From contig JALHPY010000025.1 of assembly GCA_022842305.1 (NCBI GenBank), positions 1 through 40,943 of the forward strand: 40,943 bases of DNA, read 5' to 3'. This document shows positions 8,086 to 15,135 of the stretch, one piece after another. How positions within the stretch are numbered: the stretch's first letter is position 1; each line of letters begins with the position of its first letter. A program made the position numbers and the translations under genes. This DNA comes from Rubrivivax sp. (lineage in GTDB: Bacteria; Pseudomonadota; Gammaproteobacteria; Burkholderiales; Burkholderiaceae_C). The notes beneath the pieces are model-generated. The model had not been told where the DNA came from, searched no databases, and worked only from the letters and a program-made list of their open reading frames with translations.

Positions 8086-8100
8086 GCCCGTGGCACGGGC
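8086..8100. promoter_or_regulatory. 15-base palindrome upstream of the MFS gene
   Basis: GCCCGTG-G-CACGGGC is a perfect palindrome with seven-base arms, ending 18 bases before the MFS start codon at 8068. Its position suits an operator for a dimeric repressor; as RNA it could only fold with five-base pairing. No regulator gene is adjacent. Confidence 0.35.
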
Positions 8101-8114
8101 GGGACCGACGCATT

Positions 8115-8702
8115 CTAGGAGGCTGGCGTGCTGGGGGCCGGGCCCGGCCGCCGCGCCAGCCAGTCGCGCCGCAGCAGGCCGTAGAGCGCGGTGTCCGAGA
8201 CCTCGTCGCCGACGATCCAGCGCTCGCGCAGGTAGCCTTCCTGCGCGAAGCCCAGGCGCTGCAGGCTGCGCGCCGAGGCCTGGTTGCGCGGGTCGATGTC
8301 GGCCTCGACGCGGTTGAGCGCCAGCGCGCCGAAGCCGTGATCCAGCAGCGCCAGCAGCGCCTCGTGCATGAAGCCACGGCCCCATTCGCGCGAGCTCAGC
8401 ACGTAGCCCAGTTCGGCGCGCCGGCTCTGCGGGTTGAGCGCGAACAGCGTGCAGGTGCCGATGAGGGCGCGGTCCTCGTGGCGCTCGAGCGCCAGGCGGA
8501 GGTAGTCGCCGTCGGCCACGGCGCGACGGTCGCGCTCGATCATGGCGTGGGCCGCGTCCAGGTGGGTCCAGGGCGGGGCGCTCCAGTAACGCGTGACCGC
8601 GGGGTCCGAGAAGATGGCCATCAGCGCCGCCGCATCGCCGTCGGCCAGCGGCCGCAGCAGCAGCCGCGGCGTGCCCAGCATCAGCTGCTCGAAACCGGCC
8701 AT
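8115..8702 (-). CDS. GNAT acetyltransferase, RimJ/RimL type
   Basis: This 195-residue protein starts MAGFEQLMLGTPRLLLRPL. The T.RLLLRPL beginning, AELGYVLSSREWGRGFMHEAL in the acetyl-CoA loop region and NRVEADIDPRNQASARSLQRLGF near the C-terminus are classic for the Acetyltransf_3 group, which includes the ribosomal-protein acetyltransferases RimJ and RimL. The real acceptor is unknown. The ATG at 8702 is chosen; a GTG at 8711 adds three residues and cannot be excluded. It lies 10 bases after the next upstream GNAT gene, so the two are likely co-transcribed. Confidence 0.87.
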   Translation of the reverse strand: MAGFEQLMLGTPRLLLRPLADGDAAALMAIFSDPAVTRYWSAPPWTHLDAAHAMIERDRRAVADGDYLRLALERHEDRALIGTCTLFALNPQSRRAELGYVLSSREWGRGFMHEALLALLDHGFGALALNRVEADIDPRNQASARSLQRLGFAQEGYLRERWIVGDEVSDTALYGLLRRDWLARRPGPAPSTPAS

Positions 8703-8712
8703 GGCGGGCACT

Positions 8713-9204
8713 CTATCCCGCCGCAGACGGGCCGGCCGGCGGCCGGCGCAGCTTGAGCATCACCGGCGCCCCGGGCCCCAGGCTGCCGCGGCGGTAGGAC
8801 AGGAAACCCAGGCTGCCATACAAGGCCAGCGCCGGCGCGTTGGCCTCGCCAGTGCTCACCGCAAAGGCGTATCCATCGCCCAGGCGCAGGGCCTCGCCCA
8901 GCAGCGCACGCGCCAAGCCGCGGCGCTGCCGCGCCGGGTGCACGACCAGGGCGTTGACGAGGTACTGGCCGGGCTCGTCGTCGGGGCCGAAGGCCAGCAC
9001 GCCGGCCAGGCAGCCGCGGTCAAGGACGCCCAACCAGCACAGGGGGCTGGCCTGGATCCCCTGCACCGTGGGCGCGGCATGAGCCAGCGGGCTGGCGCCC
9101 GTGACGCTGGCCTCTTGCACGCCCGCCGGCAACCAGACGGCGCGGATGCGGCGCGCGACGCGGGGGTCGCGCGGGTCCAGACGCTGGATGCCGCTGGCGC
9201 TCAG
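8713..9204 (-). CDS. GNAT acetyltransferase (start uncertain)
   Basis: The frame encodes a GNAT fold: a first strand near IQRLDPRDPRVARRIRAVW, then YLVNALVVHPARQRRGLARALLGEAL, whose RQRRGLA forms the acetyl-CoA pyrophosphate loop, and ANAPALALYGSLGF in the last helix-strand pair. No ATG, GTG or TTG lies at the proper N-terminus. The drawn boundary begins at a CTG that overlaps the TGA of the preceding lipoprotein gene (CTGA), giving 163 residues. The first in-frame GTG lies about 27 codons further in and would remove part of the fold, while the nearest in-frame ATG upstream would overlap the lipoprotein gene extensively. Substrate unknown. Confidence 0.72.
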   Translation of the reverse strand: MSASGIQRLDPRDPRVARRIRAVWLPAGVQEASVTGASPLAHAAPTVQGIQASPLCWLGVLDRGCLAGVLAFGPDDEPGQYLVNALVVHPARQRRGLARALLGEALRLGDGYAFAVSTGEANAPALALYGSLGFLSYRRGSLGPGAPVMLKLRRPPAGPSAAG

Positions 9205-9425
9205 CGCGCTGCACCCTTGGCGGCCGCGGCCTGGCGCTGGTATTCGTCGAAGGACAACGCGCTGCTGTCCATGCAGCGCTTGCGCTGCTCGGCGTCGGGC
9301 ATGCGGTTGCATTCGGTGCGCTGCCAGGCCTGGCCGCCGCCATACAACATCTGCGATGAACAGGCCGGCAGCGCGGCCGCGGCCAGCAGGGTGAGCAGGA
9401 TTGGGGTGGGGCGGGTGGTCTTCAT
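9201..9425 (-). CDS. Small hypothetical lipoprotein
   Basis: This 74-residue protein has a lipoprotein signal peptide: basic MKTTR, a hydrophobic core PILLTLLAAAA and a lipobox LPAC with the modified cysteine at C22. The mature part of about 53 residues contains two further cysteines (TECNRMPDAEQRKRCMDSS) that could pair, and an Ala/Gln-rich tail. It is predicted to be anchored in the inner or outer membrane facing the periplasm. I do not recognise a family function. It follows the ferredoxin gene on the same strand with a gap of 50 bases and overlaps the next GNAT frame by four bases if that starts at the CTG. Confidence 0.78.
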   Translation of the reverse strand: MKTTRPTPILLTLLAAAALPACSSQMLYGGGQAWQRTECNRMPDAEQRKRCMDSSALSFDEYQRQAAAAKGAAR

Positions 9426-9475
9426 GCCGCCATTGGACCTCATCCCGCGCCCGGACGGGCCGGCCCTGCGCGTGC

Positions 9476-9721
9476 TCAGCCGTGCAGGCCCTCGTACTTG
9501 GCCTGCAGCTGCTCGCGCGATTCGGCATGCGCCGGATCGGGGATGATGCAATCGGCCGGGCACACGTCGATGCATTGCGGGTCGTCGTGCGCGCCCACGC
9601 ATTCGGTGCATTTGGCGGCGTCGATCACGTAGATGGGCGAGCCGGCGGTGATGGCCTCGTTGGGGCAGGGGGCGACGCAGGCGTCGCAGGCGGTGCAGTC
9701 GTCGTTGATCTTCAGGGCCAT
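9476..9721 (-). CDS. 2[4Fe-4S] ferredoxin, YfhL/Allochromatium type
   Basis: This 81-residue ferredoxin holds two [4Fe-4S] cluster motifs: C9-x2-C12-x2-C15-x3-C19P and C38-x2-C41-x8-C50-x3-C54P. The eight-residue insert in the second motif plus a charged C-terminal helix define the Allochromatium vinosum/YfhL type, which has very negative redox potentials. It probably accepts electrons from the pyruvate:ferredoxin oxidoreductase encoded just upstream, or donates to the Nfn-like enzyme of the same cluster; this is inferred from context. GAGGAA before the ATG is a good ribosome site. It lies 30 bases after the DHOD-like gene. Confidence 0.93.
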   Translation of the reverse strand: MALKINDDCTACDACVAPCPNEAITAGSPIYVIDAAKCTECVGAHDDPQCIDVCPADCIIPDPAHAESREQLQAKYEGLHG

Positions 9722-9751
9722 GGTGATTCCTCAGGAAGTGGGGGCGGGGCT

Positions 9752-10759
9752 TCAGGCAAACGGGCTGGAGTAGGACTTCAGCGTCTTCATGTAGTTGGCG
9801 CGCTCGAAGGCGCCGGGGTCGGGGCAGGACTGCTGCGACAGCGAGCCCTTCAACTGCTCGACCGAGCTGTACTCGCGCTCGGTCATCCAGCCCTGCACGC
9901 CGCGCAACAGCGTGCCGACATGGGTCGGCCCCTTGGTCAGCAGGCTGCTGGCCAGCATCACGCAGTCGGCACCGGACAGCAGCAGCTTGATCAGGTCGTC
10001 GGGCGTGTGCGCACCGCCGGTGGCGGCCAGGCTGGCGTCGACGCGGCCGCGCAGGATGGCGATCCAGCGCAGCGCCAGACGCAGTTCGTCCGATGTGGAC
10101 AGCACCAGGTGCGGCGCCACTTCCAGCTCTTCGAGATCGATGTCGGGCTGCAGGAAGCGGTTGAACAGCACCAGGCCCTTGGCGCCGGCCTTGTTCAGGC
10201 GCGCGGCCATGCTGGCCATGGCGCTGAAATACGGCGCGACCTTCACCGCCACCGGGATCTGCACCTGGCGCGTCACCGACTCCACCAGGTCGACATAGCG
10301 CTGCTCGACCGCGGCGCTGCTGTCGTCCACGCTGGTGGCCAGGAAGTAGACGTTGAGCTCGATGGCGTCGGCGCCGGCTTCCTGGAACTGGCGCGCGATG
10401 CCGGTCCAGCCGCCCGGCGTGTAGCCGTTCAGGCTGGCGATCACCGGCACCGACAGCGCCTTCTTGGCGTCGCCGATCAGGCGCAGGTATTTGTCGGGAC
10501 CGGTGGCGTAGTTCTTCATCTCGGGGAAGAAGCCGCCGGCCTCGGGCGACAGCTCGGTGCCCTGCATCAGCAGGTTGTGCGTGGCCATCTCGTCGTGCTC
10601 GATCTGCTCCTCGAACAGCGAGGGCAGCACCACGGCCGACACACCGGCGGCCTGCAGGCGCTTGAGGCTGTCCACCGAGCCCGTCAGCGGCGAGGCCGAG
10701 GCCACGATGGGGTTGGCCAGCTCGAGGCCCAGGTAGCGGGTACGAAGATCGACGCTCAT
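9752..10759 (-). CDS. Dihydroorotate dehydrogenase-like flavoprotein
   Basis: This 335-residue protein has the FMN-binding TIM barrel of dihydroorotate dehydrogenases: NPIVASASPLTG near 16, VPVIASLNG near 104, PVAVKVAPYF with the FMN-contacting lysine near 175, and GADCVMLASSLL near the C-terminus. At the position where true enzymes carry N-x-S-C-P-N (class 1 catalytic Cys) or a Ser base, it reads IELNVYFLAT (133-142), so the usual catalytic base is absent and a role in pyrimidine synthesis is doubtful. Its ATG overlaps the nifJ stop codon by one base (TGATG), and AGGAG precedes it, so the two are translated together. A partner role in pyruvate or ferredoxin chemistry is inference. Confidence 0.88.
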   Translation of the reverse strand: MSVDLRTRYLGLELANPIVASASPLTGSVDSLKRLQAAGVSAVVLPSLFEEQIEHDEMATHNLLMQGTELSPEAGGFFPEMKNYATGPDKYLRLIGDAKKALSVPVIASLNGYTPGGWTGIARQFQEAGADAIELNVYFLATSVDDSSAAVEQRYVDLVESVTRQVQIPVAVKVAPYFSAMASMAARLNKAGAKGLVLFNRFLQPDIDLEELEVAPHLVLSTSDELRLALRWIAILRGRVDASLAATGGAHTPDDLIKLLLSGADCVMLASSLLTKGPTHVGTLLRGVQGWMTEREYSSVEQLKGSLSQQSCPDPGAFERANYMKTLKSYSSPFA

Positions 10760-13700
10760 CACTTGGACTCCTGCGCTTGGGTGGCTTGAGAGGGCGCGGC
10801 GGGCTGGGCCTGTTCGGGCGCGGCGGGCTGGTCGCCGTCTTCGGTGACCACACGGTGCACGCCGGCTATCTGCTCGTAGAGCTGCCAGCGGGCATCGGCA
10901 TCGTGCTGGAAGGACTTCATCAGCTGCTTGGAGCGGGCCGGGTCGGATTGCGCCAGCATGGCATAACGGCCTTCCTGCATCGCCACCTTTTCGATGGGAA
11001 TCGTCGGCTTGCGCGAATCGAGCTTGAGCGGCTGGTCGCCGCCACCCATGCCCAGACGCGGGTCGTAATGGTAGAGCGTGAGGTAGCCGCTCTTGACCAG
11101 GTCGCGCTGGTGGCTCATGCCGGTGGTCATGTCGATGCCGTGCGCGATGCAATGGCTGTAGGCAATGATCAGCGACGGGCCGTTCCAGGCAGCCGCTTCC
11201 TGGAAGGTGCGCACGGTCTGCACCGGGTTGGCGCCCATGGCCACCTGCGCCACGTAGACGTTGCCGTAGGCCATGGCGATCATGCCCAGGTCCTTCTTGC
11301 CACTGGCCTTGCCGGCCGCGGCAAACTTGGCCACCGCGCCGCGCTGTGTCGACTTGGACGCCTGGCCGCCGGTGTTGCTGTAGACCTCGGTGTCCAGCAC
11401 CAGGATGTTGACGTTGCGACCCGAGGCCAGCACGTGGTCCAGCCCGCCGTAGCCGATGTCGTAGGCCCAGCCGTCGCCGCCGACGATCCAGACGCTGCGC
11501 ACCACCAGGCTGTCGGCCACCGCCAGCAGTTGCCGGCCCAGGGCCGCGCTGGGGCCTTGCAGCCCGGGCAGGATGCCCTTGAGGTGCTTGACGCGTTCGC
11601 GCTGCAGGCGGATCTGCTCGTCGTTGTCCTGCGCCGCGCCCAGCAGCGCTTCGGCCAGCGGCTCGCCGATGTCGGCGCGCAGCGTGTGCACCAGCATCAG
11701 CGCCAGGTCACGCTGCGCGTCCAGCGCCAGGCGCATGCCCAGGCCGAACTCGGCGTTGTCCTCGAACAGGCTGTTGGCCCAGGCCGGGCCCTGGCCCGCG
11801 GCGTTCTGCGAGTAGGGCGTGGACGGCAGGTTGCCGCCGTAGATGGACGAGCAGCCGGTGGCGTTGGCGATGAGCAGGTGGTCGCCGTACAGCTGCGACA
11901 GCAGCTTGAGGTAAGGCGTCTCGCCGCAACCCGAGCAGGCGCCCGAATATTCGAACAGCGGCTGGCGCAGCTGCGAGCCGCGCAGGCCGTCGATGCTGTC
12001 CATCGGCGGGCGCACCTCGGGCAGGCTCAGATAGAAGTCGTAGTTGGCGCGCTCGACTTCCAGGATGTCGAGCTTGGGCGCCATGTTGATGGCCTTGTGC
12101 TTGACCACCTGCTTGCTGCGCGTGGGGCACACGTCCACGCAGATGCCGCAACCGGTGCAGTCATCGGGCGCGACCTGCAGGCTGTACATCATGCCGTCCA
12201 GCGGGCCGCCGTCCTTGCGCGCCCAGGGCACGGCCTTGAAGCCGGGCGGTGCCTGTTTCATCATCTCGGCCGGGAACACGTTCATGCGGATAGCCGCATG
12301 CGGGCACACCAGCGGGCAGATGGCGCACTGGGTGCAGATGGTTTCGTCCCAGACCGGAATGTCCTGCGCGATGCTGCGCTTTTCCCACTGCGTGGTGCCA
12401 GTGGGGAAGGTGCCATCGATGGGCAGGGCCGACACCGGCAGCAGGTCGCCCTTGCCGTCGAGCATCATGGCCGTCACGCGCTGCACGAAGTCGGGCGCGG
12501 CGCGCGGCACGGCCGGCTTGCGCGTCCAGGTGGAATCGGCCAAAGCCGGCAGCGGCACCTCTTGCAGCGCCGCCAGCGAAGCATCCACGGCGGCGAAGTT
12601 GCGCGCCAGCACGCTTTCGCCGCGCTTGCCGTAGGTCTTGCGGATCGAGGACTTGATCTGCTCGATGGCCTCGTCGCGCGGCAGCACGCCCGAGATGGCA
12701 AAGAAGCAGGCCTGCGTGACGGTGTTGATGCGCCCGGCCAGCCCGGCCGCCTTGGCCACGGCCAGCGCGTCCACCACGTAGAACTTGAGCTTCTTGGCCA
12801 GGATGGCTTGCTGCGCCTCACGCGGCAGCTTGCCCCACACCTGGTCCGGGCCGTAGGGGCTGTTGAGCAGGAAGGTGGCCCCCGGCCGCGCCAGCGCCAG
12901 CACGTCGAGCTTTTCCATGAACTCGAACTGGTGGCAGGCCACGAAGTCGGCGCGGTCGATCAGGTAGGTGGATTCGATGGCCTTGGGGCCGAAGCGCAGG
13001 TGCGACACCGTGATCGCGCCCGACTTCTTGCTGTCGTAGACGAAGTAGCCCTGGGCGTGCAGCGGCGTGTTCTCGCCGATGATCTTGACCGTGTTCTTGG
13101 TGGCCCCCACGGTGCCGTCGGCGCCCAGGCCGTAGAACACGGCGCGGGTGACGCCAGCGGATTCGGTCTCGAAGGCCGGGTCCCACTTCAGCGACAAGCG
13201 GGTCACGTCGTCGACGATGCCCACGGTGAAGTGGCGCTTGGGCTGCTTCTCGATCAGTTCGTCCAGCACCGCCTTGGCCATGGCGGGCGTGAACTCCTTG
13301 GACGACAGGCCGTAGCGCCCGCCGGTGACGCGCGGAATGGGCAGGTCGGGGCGCGTCTGCGACCAGCCTTCGACCAGCGCCGTGACCACGTCCTGATACA
13401 TGGGCTCGCCGATGGCGCCCGGCTCCTTGGTGCGGTCGAGCACGGCGATGGACTTGACCGTGGGCGGCAGCGACGCGATGAAGGCGTCCACGTCGAAGGG
13501 CCGGTACAGGCGCACGGTGACCAGGCCGACCTTCTGGCCCTCGGCCACCAGCTTGGTCACGGCCTCGCGCGAGGCGCCCACGCCCGAGCCCATCTGCACC
13601 AGCACACGTTCGGCATCGGGCGCACCGCTGTAATAGAACAGGCTGTAGCGGCGGCCGGTGAGCACGCGGAAGCGCTCCATGGCCTCGGTCACGATGCCGG

Positions 13701-14418
13701 GCACCGCCGTGTAGAAGCTGTTGCAGGCCTCGCGCGCCTGGAAGAAGACGTCGGGGTTCTGCGCCGTGCCGCGGATGGCCGGGCTGTCGGGGTTGAGGGC
13801 GCGGCTGCGGTGCGCCTTGACTAGGTCTTCGTCGATGAGCGAGCGCACCTCGTCGTCGAACAGCAGGTCGATCTTGTTGACCTCGTGGCTGGTGCGGAAG
13901 CCGTCGAAGAAGTGCAGGAAGGGCACGCGCGACTGGAGCGTGGCCATGTGGGCGATCATGGCCATGTCCTGCGCCTCTTGCACGCTGGACGAGGCCAGCA
14001 GCGCAAAGCCGGTGGTGCGCGCGGCCATCACGTCGCTGTGGTCGCCGAAGATCGACAGCGCATGCGTGGCCAGCGTCCGTGCCGCGATGTGGAAGACCGC
14101 CGGCGTCAGCTCACCCGCGATCTTGAACATGTTGGGCAGCTTGAGCAGCAGGCCCTGCGACGCGGTGAAGGTGGTGGTCAGCGCGCCGGCCTGCAGCGCG
14201 CCGTGCACGGCGCCCGCGGCGCCGGCCTCGCTTTGCATCTCGATCACCTGCGGCACCATGCCCCAGATGTTCTTCTGGCCCGCGGCCGACCAGGCGTCCG
14301 ACAGTTCGCCCATGGTCGATGAGGGCGTGATCGGGTAGATGGCGATCACCTCGCTGACGAGGTGGGCGATGCGGGCGGCGGCTTCGTTGCCGTCCAGCAC
14401 ATGCGAGCGTTCGGTCAT
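10759..14418 (-). CDS. nifJ: Pyruvate:ferredoxin (flavodoxin) oxidoreductase, single chain
   Basis: The enzyme converts pyruvate and CoA to acetyl-CoA and CO2 and passes two electrons to ferredoxin or flavodoxin. The 1219-residue chain has the homodimeric domain order: an N-terminal domain with YPITPSS at 28-34, a transketolase-like domain, the gamma-type domain (GLGADGTVGATKNTVKIIGE near 430), two [4Fe-4S] motifs (CTQCAICPLVCP near 695 and CTGCGICVDVCP near 755), and a thiamine-diphosphate domain with CSGCGETPY near 828, ATGCSSIYG, and GGDGWAYDIGYGG. The last 25 residues are Ala/Pro/Gln-rich and look like a flexible tail. Upstream lies a rubrerythrin-like gene, downstream the DHOD-like gene it overlaps. 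Oxygen sensitivity of such enzymes suggests use under low oxygen. Confidence 0.97.
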   Translation of the reverse strand: MTERSHVLDGNEAAARIAHLVSEVIAIYPITPSSTMGELSDAWSAAGQKNIWGMVPQVIEMQSEAGAAGAVHGALQAGALTTTFTASQGLLLKLPNMFKIAGELTPAVFHIAARTLATHALSIFGDHSDVMAARTTGFALLASSSVQEAQDMAMIAHMATLQSRVPFLHFFDGFRTSHEVNKIDLLFDDEVRSLIDEDLVKAHRSRALNPDSPAIRGTAQNPDVFFQAREACNSFYTAVPGIVTEAMERFRVLTGRRYSLFYYSGAPDAERVLVQMGSGVGASREAVTKLVAEGQKVGLVTVRLYRPFDVDAFIASLPPTVKSIAVLDRTKEPGAIGEPMYQDVVTALVEGWSQTRPDLPIPRVTGGRYGLSSKEFTPAMAKAVLDELIEKQPKRHFTVGIVDDVTRLSLKWDPAFETESAGVTRAVFYGLGADGTVGATKNTVKIIGENTPLHAQGYFVYDSKKSGAITVSHLRFGPKAIESTYLIDRADFVACHQFEFMEKLDVLALARPGATFLLNSPYGPDQVWGKLPREAQQAILAKKLKFYVVDALAVAKAAGLAGRINTVTQACFFAISGVLPRDEAIEQIKSSIRKTYGKRGESVLARNFAAVDASLAALQEVPLPALADSTWTRKPAVPRAAPDFVQRVTAMMLDGKGDLLPVSALPIDGTFPTGTTQWEKRSIAQDIPVWDETICTQCAICPLVCPHAAIRMNVFPAEMMKQAPPGFKAVPWARKDGGPLDGMMYSLQVAPDDCTGCGICVDVCPTRSKQVVKHKAINMAPKLDILEVERANYDFYLSLPEVRPPMDSIDGLRGSQLRQPLFEYSGACSGCGETPYLKLLSQLYGDHLLIANATGCSSIYGGNLPSTPYSQNAAGQGPAWANSLFEDNAEFGLGMRLALDAQRDLALMLVHTLRADIGEPLAEALLGAAQDNDEQIRLQRERVKHLKGILPGLQGPSAALGRQLLAVADSLVVRSVWIVGGDGWAYDIGYGGLDHVLASGRNVNILVLDTEVYSNTGGQASKSTQRGAVAKFAAAGKASGKKDLGMIAMAYGNVYVAQVAMGANPVQTVRTFQEAAAWNGPSLIIAYSHCIAHGIDMTTGMSHQRDLVKSGYLTLYHYDPRLGMGGGDQPLKLDSRKPTIPIEKVAMQEGRYAMLAQSDPARSKQLMKSFQHDADARWQLYEQIAGVHRVVTEDGDQPAAPEQAQPAAPSQATQAQESK

Positions 14419-14436
14419 GGTGGTCTCGTCGCGTTG

Positions 14437-14453
14437 GCCGGCGGCGTGCCGGC
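14437..14453 (-). other. Hairpin between the rubrerythrin-like gene and nifJ
   Basis: GCCGGC is repeated at 14437-14442 and 14448-14453 and, being self-complementary, forms a six-base stem with a five-base loop 19 bases before the nifJ start. It may modulate processing or expression of nifJ, but in such GC-rich DNA it could be chance. Confidence 0.22.
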
Positions 14454-14499
14454 ACAGGGGATGCCAGTGGCGGGTGCGGGGTGGGGCGTCTGGGGGCAG

Positions 14500-15135
14500 C
14501 TACAGGATGCCGGCCTTGCCAGCTTCCCAACGCCGGAACTCGGTGGTCAGCAGCGCGACGTGCTCGCGCTCTTCGGCCGCCAGTTCCTTGTACAGATCGC
14601 GCTCGACCGATCCGGCCGGCGCCTTCTCGCCTTCGGCGCTGAAAAAGTCGACGGCGCGCTGCTCGAAGGCGATGGCGATGCGGAACAGGTTGGCCGGATC
14701 CTCGGGCTTGCGGTCGACGCCGGCAAAGATGGCGGCGCGGTCGAACTGGAAATCGATGGCCGCCGTCGGCAGCGTGGCGTGGTAGCGCTTGGACAAGGTG
14801 TCCATGTGCTCCTTCTCCATCGCCGCGAAGCGCCCGAACAGGTCGCGCAGCGTCGGGTCTTGTGCCTCGCGCGAGGCGCGCTCGTAGAAGGCATGGCCGC
14901 CGATCTCGATCTCGAAGGCCTTGCGCACGGCATCCAGCGCCTGGTCACCGGCGATGGCGCCGCGGTCCAGCAGCTCCAGCCGGCCCTGGCAGTGCGGGCA
15001 CATGCCGTAGGGGAAGGCAAAGCCTTCGCTCACCTTGTGGCAGGCGGTGCAGCGCCAGCGCAGTTCGACACCGGCGCAGCAGATGTAGGCCTCTTCGTCC
15101 TCGAGCGGGCGTTGGCAACGGGGGCAGATGCTCAT
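14500..15135 (-). CDS. Rubrerythrin-like diiron protein with N-terminal zinc ribbons
   Basis: This 211-residue protein joins a cysteine-rich N-terminus (C4, C7, C19, C20, C29, C32, C46, C49; CPRC, CTAC and CPHC pairs) to a ferritin-like four-helix domain. Candidate diiron ligands appear in order: E75 or E77 in FEIEIGGHAFYE, E107 and H110 in EKEH, E158 in FEQRAVDFF, and E189 and H192 in EREH. Classical rubrerythrin has its rubredoxin domain at the C-terminus and reduces peroxide with electrons from NADH or rubredoxin. Here the metal-binding knuckles precede the helices. A peroxide-scavenging role protecting the oxygen-sensitive enzymes of the operon is inferred. GAGGAG is the ribosome site, and the ATG overlaps the stop of the Nfn-like gene by four bases. 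Confidence 0.87.
   Translation of the reverse strand: MSICPRCQRPLEDEEAYICCAGVELRWRCTACHKVSEGFAFPYGMCPHCQGRLELLDRGAIAGDQALDAVRKAFEIEIGGHAFYERASREAQDPTLRDLFGRFAAMEKEHMDTLSKRYHATLPTAAIDFQFDRAAIFAGVDRKPEDPANLFRIAIAFEQRAVDFFSAEGEKAPAGSVERDLYKELAAEEREHVALLTTEFRRWEAGKAGIL

Noticed and set aside
10777..13824. 1015-codon forward frame antisense to nifJ
   Set aside because: Low-complexity His/Gln/Ala/Val composition and full overlap with nifJ, whose domains are unmistakable.
10759..14418. nifJ as a sign of nitrogen fixation
   Set aside because: The name is historical; no nif structural or regulatory gene lies nearby and the neighbours point to pyruvate metabolism.
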